Positions 5,615 through 7,722 of a stretch of 7,722 bases of DNA are shown here, piece after piece. Position 1 is the stretch's first letter. Each line of letters opens with the position of its first letter. The stretch covers positions 1 to 7,722 of the forward strand of contig JADLCG010000014.1 in NCBI GenBank assembly GCA_020847355.1. Direction: 5' to 3'. This DNA comes from Anaerolineales bacterium (GTDB taxonomy: Bacteria; Chloroflexota; Anaerolineae; Anaerolineales; Villigracilaceae). A program made the translations under genes and the position numbers. A model generated the notes under the pieces. The model had not been told where the DNA came from. It saw only the letters and a program-made list of their open reading frames with translations, and made no database searches.

Positions 5615-6649
5615 ATGAACTATATAGACCTGCGCTCGGATACGGTCACTAAGCCCACGCCGGAAATGCGCGAAGCGATGGCGGAAGCCGAAGTGGGCGA
5701 CGATGTTTTCATGGACGACCCTACCGTGAATGCCCTGCAAGCCAAAGCCGCAGAAATGCTCGGCAAGGAAGACGCGCTTTTCGTCCCTTCCGGCACGATG
5801 GGCAATCTGCTCGCGCTTTTAGTTCACTGTCAACGCGGGGATGAAGCGCTGGTTGGCGCGCAAAGCCATATTTATATCAATGAGGCAGGCGGAATGTCTG
5901 CGCTGGGCGGGATTTATCCGCACCCAATCACAAATCAAGCGGACGGCGCTCTGGCTTTAGAAGACCTTCGCGCCGCTATCCAAACTGACGATGTGCACCA
6001 CGCCATTACGCGACTCATTTGCATCGAAAACACGCAGAACGCTTGCGGCGGTATTCCGCTTACGGCGGAATATACTCGTCAGGTGGGCGAGCTTGCGCGA
6101 GAGCATAACCTGCGCTTGCATATTGACGGCGCAAGAATTTTCAATGCCGCCGTCGCTTTGAATGTGGATGTGCGGGAGTTAGTTGCGCCTGCCGATTCGA
6201 TAATGTTCTGTTTGAGTAAAGGCTTAGTTGCGCCGGTCGGTTCAATGTTGGTTGGGCCGCAAGGCTTTATCAATCGGGCGCGGCGCTTGCGGAAGATGCT
6301 CGGCGGAGGAATGCGGCAAGCGGGCGTGTTAGCGGCGGCGGGTTTGATCTCGTTGGAGAAAATGATTGGGCGTTTAGAGGAAGACCATGCGCGGGCGAGG
6401 AAAATGTATGAGTTGTTGCAACCAACTCCGGGATTAAAGTTGGCGGCGAGTCCTTTATCCAACATGGTCTATTTTGAATTATCTGAAGACGTTAAACTGA
6501 GCGTGGATCAAATTACAAAAGCGATGAAGAAACGCGGCGTATTAGTGGAAGCGGCAGGGGCGCGGCGTTTTCGGTGGGTGACGCATTATTGGATAAATGA
6601 CGCGGGCGTGGAGCAAGCTGTACAGGCTTTGCGCGAAATTTTGCAATAG
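5615..6649 (+). CDS. ltaE: Low-specificity L-threonine aldolase
   Basis: The 344-residue fold-type I PLP enzyme cleaves L-threonine or L-allo-threonine to glycine and acetaldehyde. It begins with the typical IDLRSDTVTKPTPEMREAM (4-22) and VGDDVFMDDPTVNALQ (27-42). Further motifs are PSGTMGN (58-64, cofactor phosphate), SHIYINEAGG (84-93, with H85 expected to stack on PLP), HIDGARIFNAA (169-179, with D171 pairing with the pyridine nitrogen), and CLSKGLVAPVGS (199-210) with the PLP lysine K202. Length and motif order are typical. AAGGAG at 5605-5610, four bases before the ATG, gives it an independent ribosome binding site. The 25-bp gap after the pseudouridine synthase is compatible with one transcript. 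A phenylserine or beta-hydroxy-amino-acid aldolase with other substrate preference cannot be told apart from sequence. Confidence 0.93.
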   Translation: MNYIDLRSDTVTKPTPEMREAMAEAEVGDDVFMDDPTVNALQAKAAEMLGKEDALFVPSGTMGNLLALLVHCQRGDEALVGAQSHIYINEAGGMSALGGIYPHPITNQADGALALEDLRAAIQTDDVHHAITRLICIENTQNACGGIPLTAEYTRQVGELAREHNLRLHIDGARIFNAAVALNVDVRELVAPADSIMFCLSKGLVAPVGSMLVGPQGFINRARRLRKMLGGGMRQAGVLAAAGLISLEKMIGRLEEDHARARKMYELLQPTPGLKLAASPLSNMVYFELSEDVKLSVDQITKAMKKRGVLVEAAGARRFRWVTHYWINDAGVEQAVQALREILQ

Positions 6650-6651
6650 CG

Positions 6652-7722
6652 CTACGGATCGGTAGGCGCGGCAGGTTCAATTTGATTACGACCGCGTTCT
6701 TTGGCGAGATACAGGCGCTTATCGGCTAGGTCTATCAATTTGGAAATATCAGCCGTTTCCCGCGGATAGACGGAGATGCCCTGACTGACGGTGGGGGCGG
6801 GGATGGTTTTCTCGTCTGGCAGGCGCAGGCTGAATCTTTCCATAGAACTTTGAATTCTTTTTGCTACTTGCAAAGCTTGTTCGGCGTTGGCGTTGGGCAG
6901 GGCGATCGCAAATTCTTCGCCGCCCCAACGACCAGCCAAATCTCCAGATTTGATATTCTTGCGGATGAAATCACACAGACCAATCAGCGCTTGATCTCCA
7001 ATTTGATGACCGTATGAATCGTTATAGCGTTTGAAGTGATCAATATCCAGCATGATTAAACTGAGCGGTTGCGCGGTGGATTTGCAAAACTCGGCTTTTT
7101 CGCGTAAGGCTTGGATGAAGTAGCCGTGATTGTAAACGCGCGTCAAACTATCGAGCCGAGCTTCTTCTTGGACGCGCTGGTGATGATAGGCGTTGTCTAA
7201 GGCGAGCGCGGCGCGTTGCGCGATGTTGTTTAAAAGCTCAAGATCGCTTTGATTGAAAGTGTTTGGCTGATAAGAGCCGATGGCGATTATGCCGTTAGTA
7301 TAACCGCCGCGCATTGGCACGCCGATCCATGAGCGCGAAAGCCTGCGCGACCCGATCAACTTAAACTTTATGCCGCGCTGTTGTAAATTTTGAATTTGTA
7401 AATCGGGGATGAAGAGCTTTTCTTGATTTTCGATCACCCGCCCCGAGAGCGAACCGGCTTTATCTAGTTTAACGCCATTGAAGTATTCGCCGTCGTCATA
7501 GAAAAGTTGCATGTGAATTTCATCGCCTTCGAGAATGCCAATATAGTACGAATCCGCTTCGAGAACTTTTTGAAGCGCGGCATTTAATAAAGCGAGGATT
7601 TGATCCTTATCCAATGTGGAGATGATTTGCTGGCTGACTTCGTTGAGAATTTCCAGCCGCTTAATTTGCGTGAACGCTAGCGTTTTAACTTGTTGGATCA
7701 CTTCGGCGACGATCAACGCCGA
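6652..7722 (-). CDS. GAF-GGDEF diguanylate cyclase (partial, N-terminus beyond the window)
   Basis: The reverse-strand frame stays open to the right edge, so the TTG at 7716 is probably not the true start; residue numbers here count from it. A GAF sensor domain (about 25-175) is joined by a short helical linker (HHQRVQEEARLDSLTRVYN, 178-196) to a GGDEF domain (about 186-347), which makes c-di-GMP from two GTP. The active-site loop is GRWGGEEF (262-269); LDIDHFK (223-229) supplies the metal-binding D224, N232 and D241 match guanine-binding positions by spacing, and E267 is the second metal ligand. The inhibitory I-site RxxD is KSGD (256-259), so classic product inhibition may be weakened. The GAF ligand is unknown. 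More sensor or membrane segments may lie upstream. The gene converges on ltaE with a 2-bp gap. Confidence 0.92.
   Translation of the reverse strand, partial: SALIVAEVIQQVKTLAFTQIKRLEILNEVSQQIISTLDKDQILALLNAALQKVLEADSYYIGILEGDEIHMQLFYDDGEYFNGVKLDKAGSLSGRVIENQEKLFIPDLQIQNLQQRGIKFKLIGSRRLSRSWIGVPMRGGYTNGIIAIGSYQPNTFNQSDLELLNNIAQRAALALDNAYHHQRVQEEARLDSLTRVYNHGYFIQALREKAEFCKSTAQPLSLIMLDIDHFKRYNDSYGHQIGDQALIGLCDFIRKNIKSGDLAGRWGGEEFAIALPNANAEQALQVAKRIQSSMERFSLRLPDEKTIPAPTVSQGISVYPRETADISKLIDLADKRLYLAKERGRNQIEPAAPTDP

Overview
The window is a bacterial chromosomal segment of moderate GC, tightly packed and mostly housekeeping. I see seven complete genes, the tail of one gene at the left edge and one partial gene running off the right edge. 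I see no tRNA, rRNA, CRISPR array, prophage gene or transposase. The pairing of lspA with an rluD-family gene, the stand-alone bacterial cystathionine beta-synthase and the short degenerate GCAAAG-type intergenic repeats would suit a Chloroflexota (Anaerolineae-like) bacterium. That assignment is inference with low confidence; the genes alone only show a bacterium with a lipoprotein-processing pathway and peptidoglycan-type D-alanine metabolism.

Layout. Positions 1-130 hold the C-terminal tail of a probable membrane protein whose last codons run into a 79-bp-period imperfect direct repeat (85-219). A TATAAT box and a good Shine-Dalgarno sequence precede a cystathionine beta-synthase with a C-terminal CBS-domain pair (286-1698). 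A 100-bp gap with a strong 13-bp stem-loop leads to a GNAT acetyltransferase (1799-2239), which overlaps alanine racemase by one base (TAATG; alr 2239-3354). The 251-bp gap 3355-3605 is the oddest part. It contains a 23-bp-period array of small palindromes, the first of which includes the alr stop codon. The array is split by a 139-bp foldback element with 22-bp terminal inverted repeats.

Next comes a coupled cluster: two tandem, divergent and apparently intact copies of signal peptidase II (lspA, 3606-4139 and 4136-4666) and an RluD-type 23S rRNA pseudouridine synthase (4663-5589), each overlapping the next by ATGA. A low-specificity L-threonine aldolase (5615-6649) follows 25 bp later with its own ribosome binding site. 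On the opposite strand, convergent with a 2-bp gap, is a GAF-GGDEF diguanylate cyclase (6652 to beyond 7722).

The genes do not form one pathway. CBS (cysteine synthesis or sulfur transfer), Alr (D-Ala for the cell wall) and threonine aldolase (glycine/threonine) are three PLP enzymes of amino-acid metabolism; the LspA pair matures lipoproteins; RluD modifies the ribosome; the GGDEF protein makes c-di-GMP. I see no convincing new multi-gene system. The points most worth a second look are the lspA tandem duplication and the layered repeats in the alr-lspA gap.
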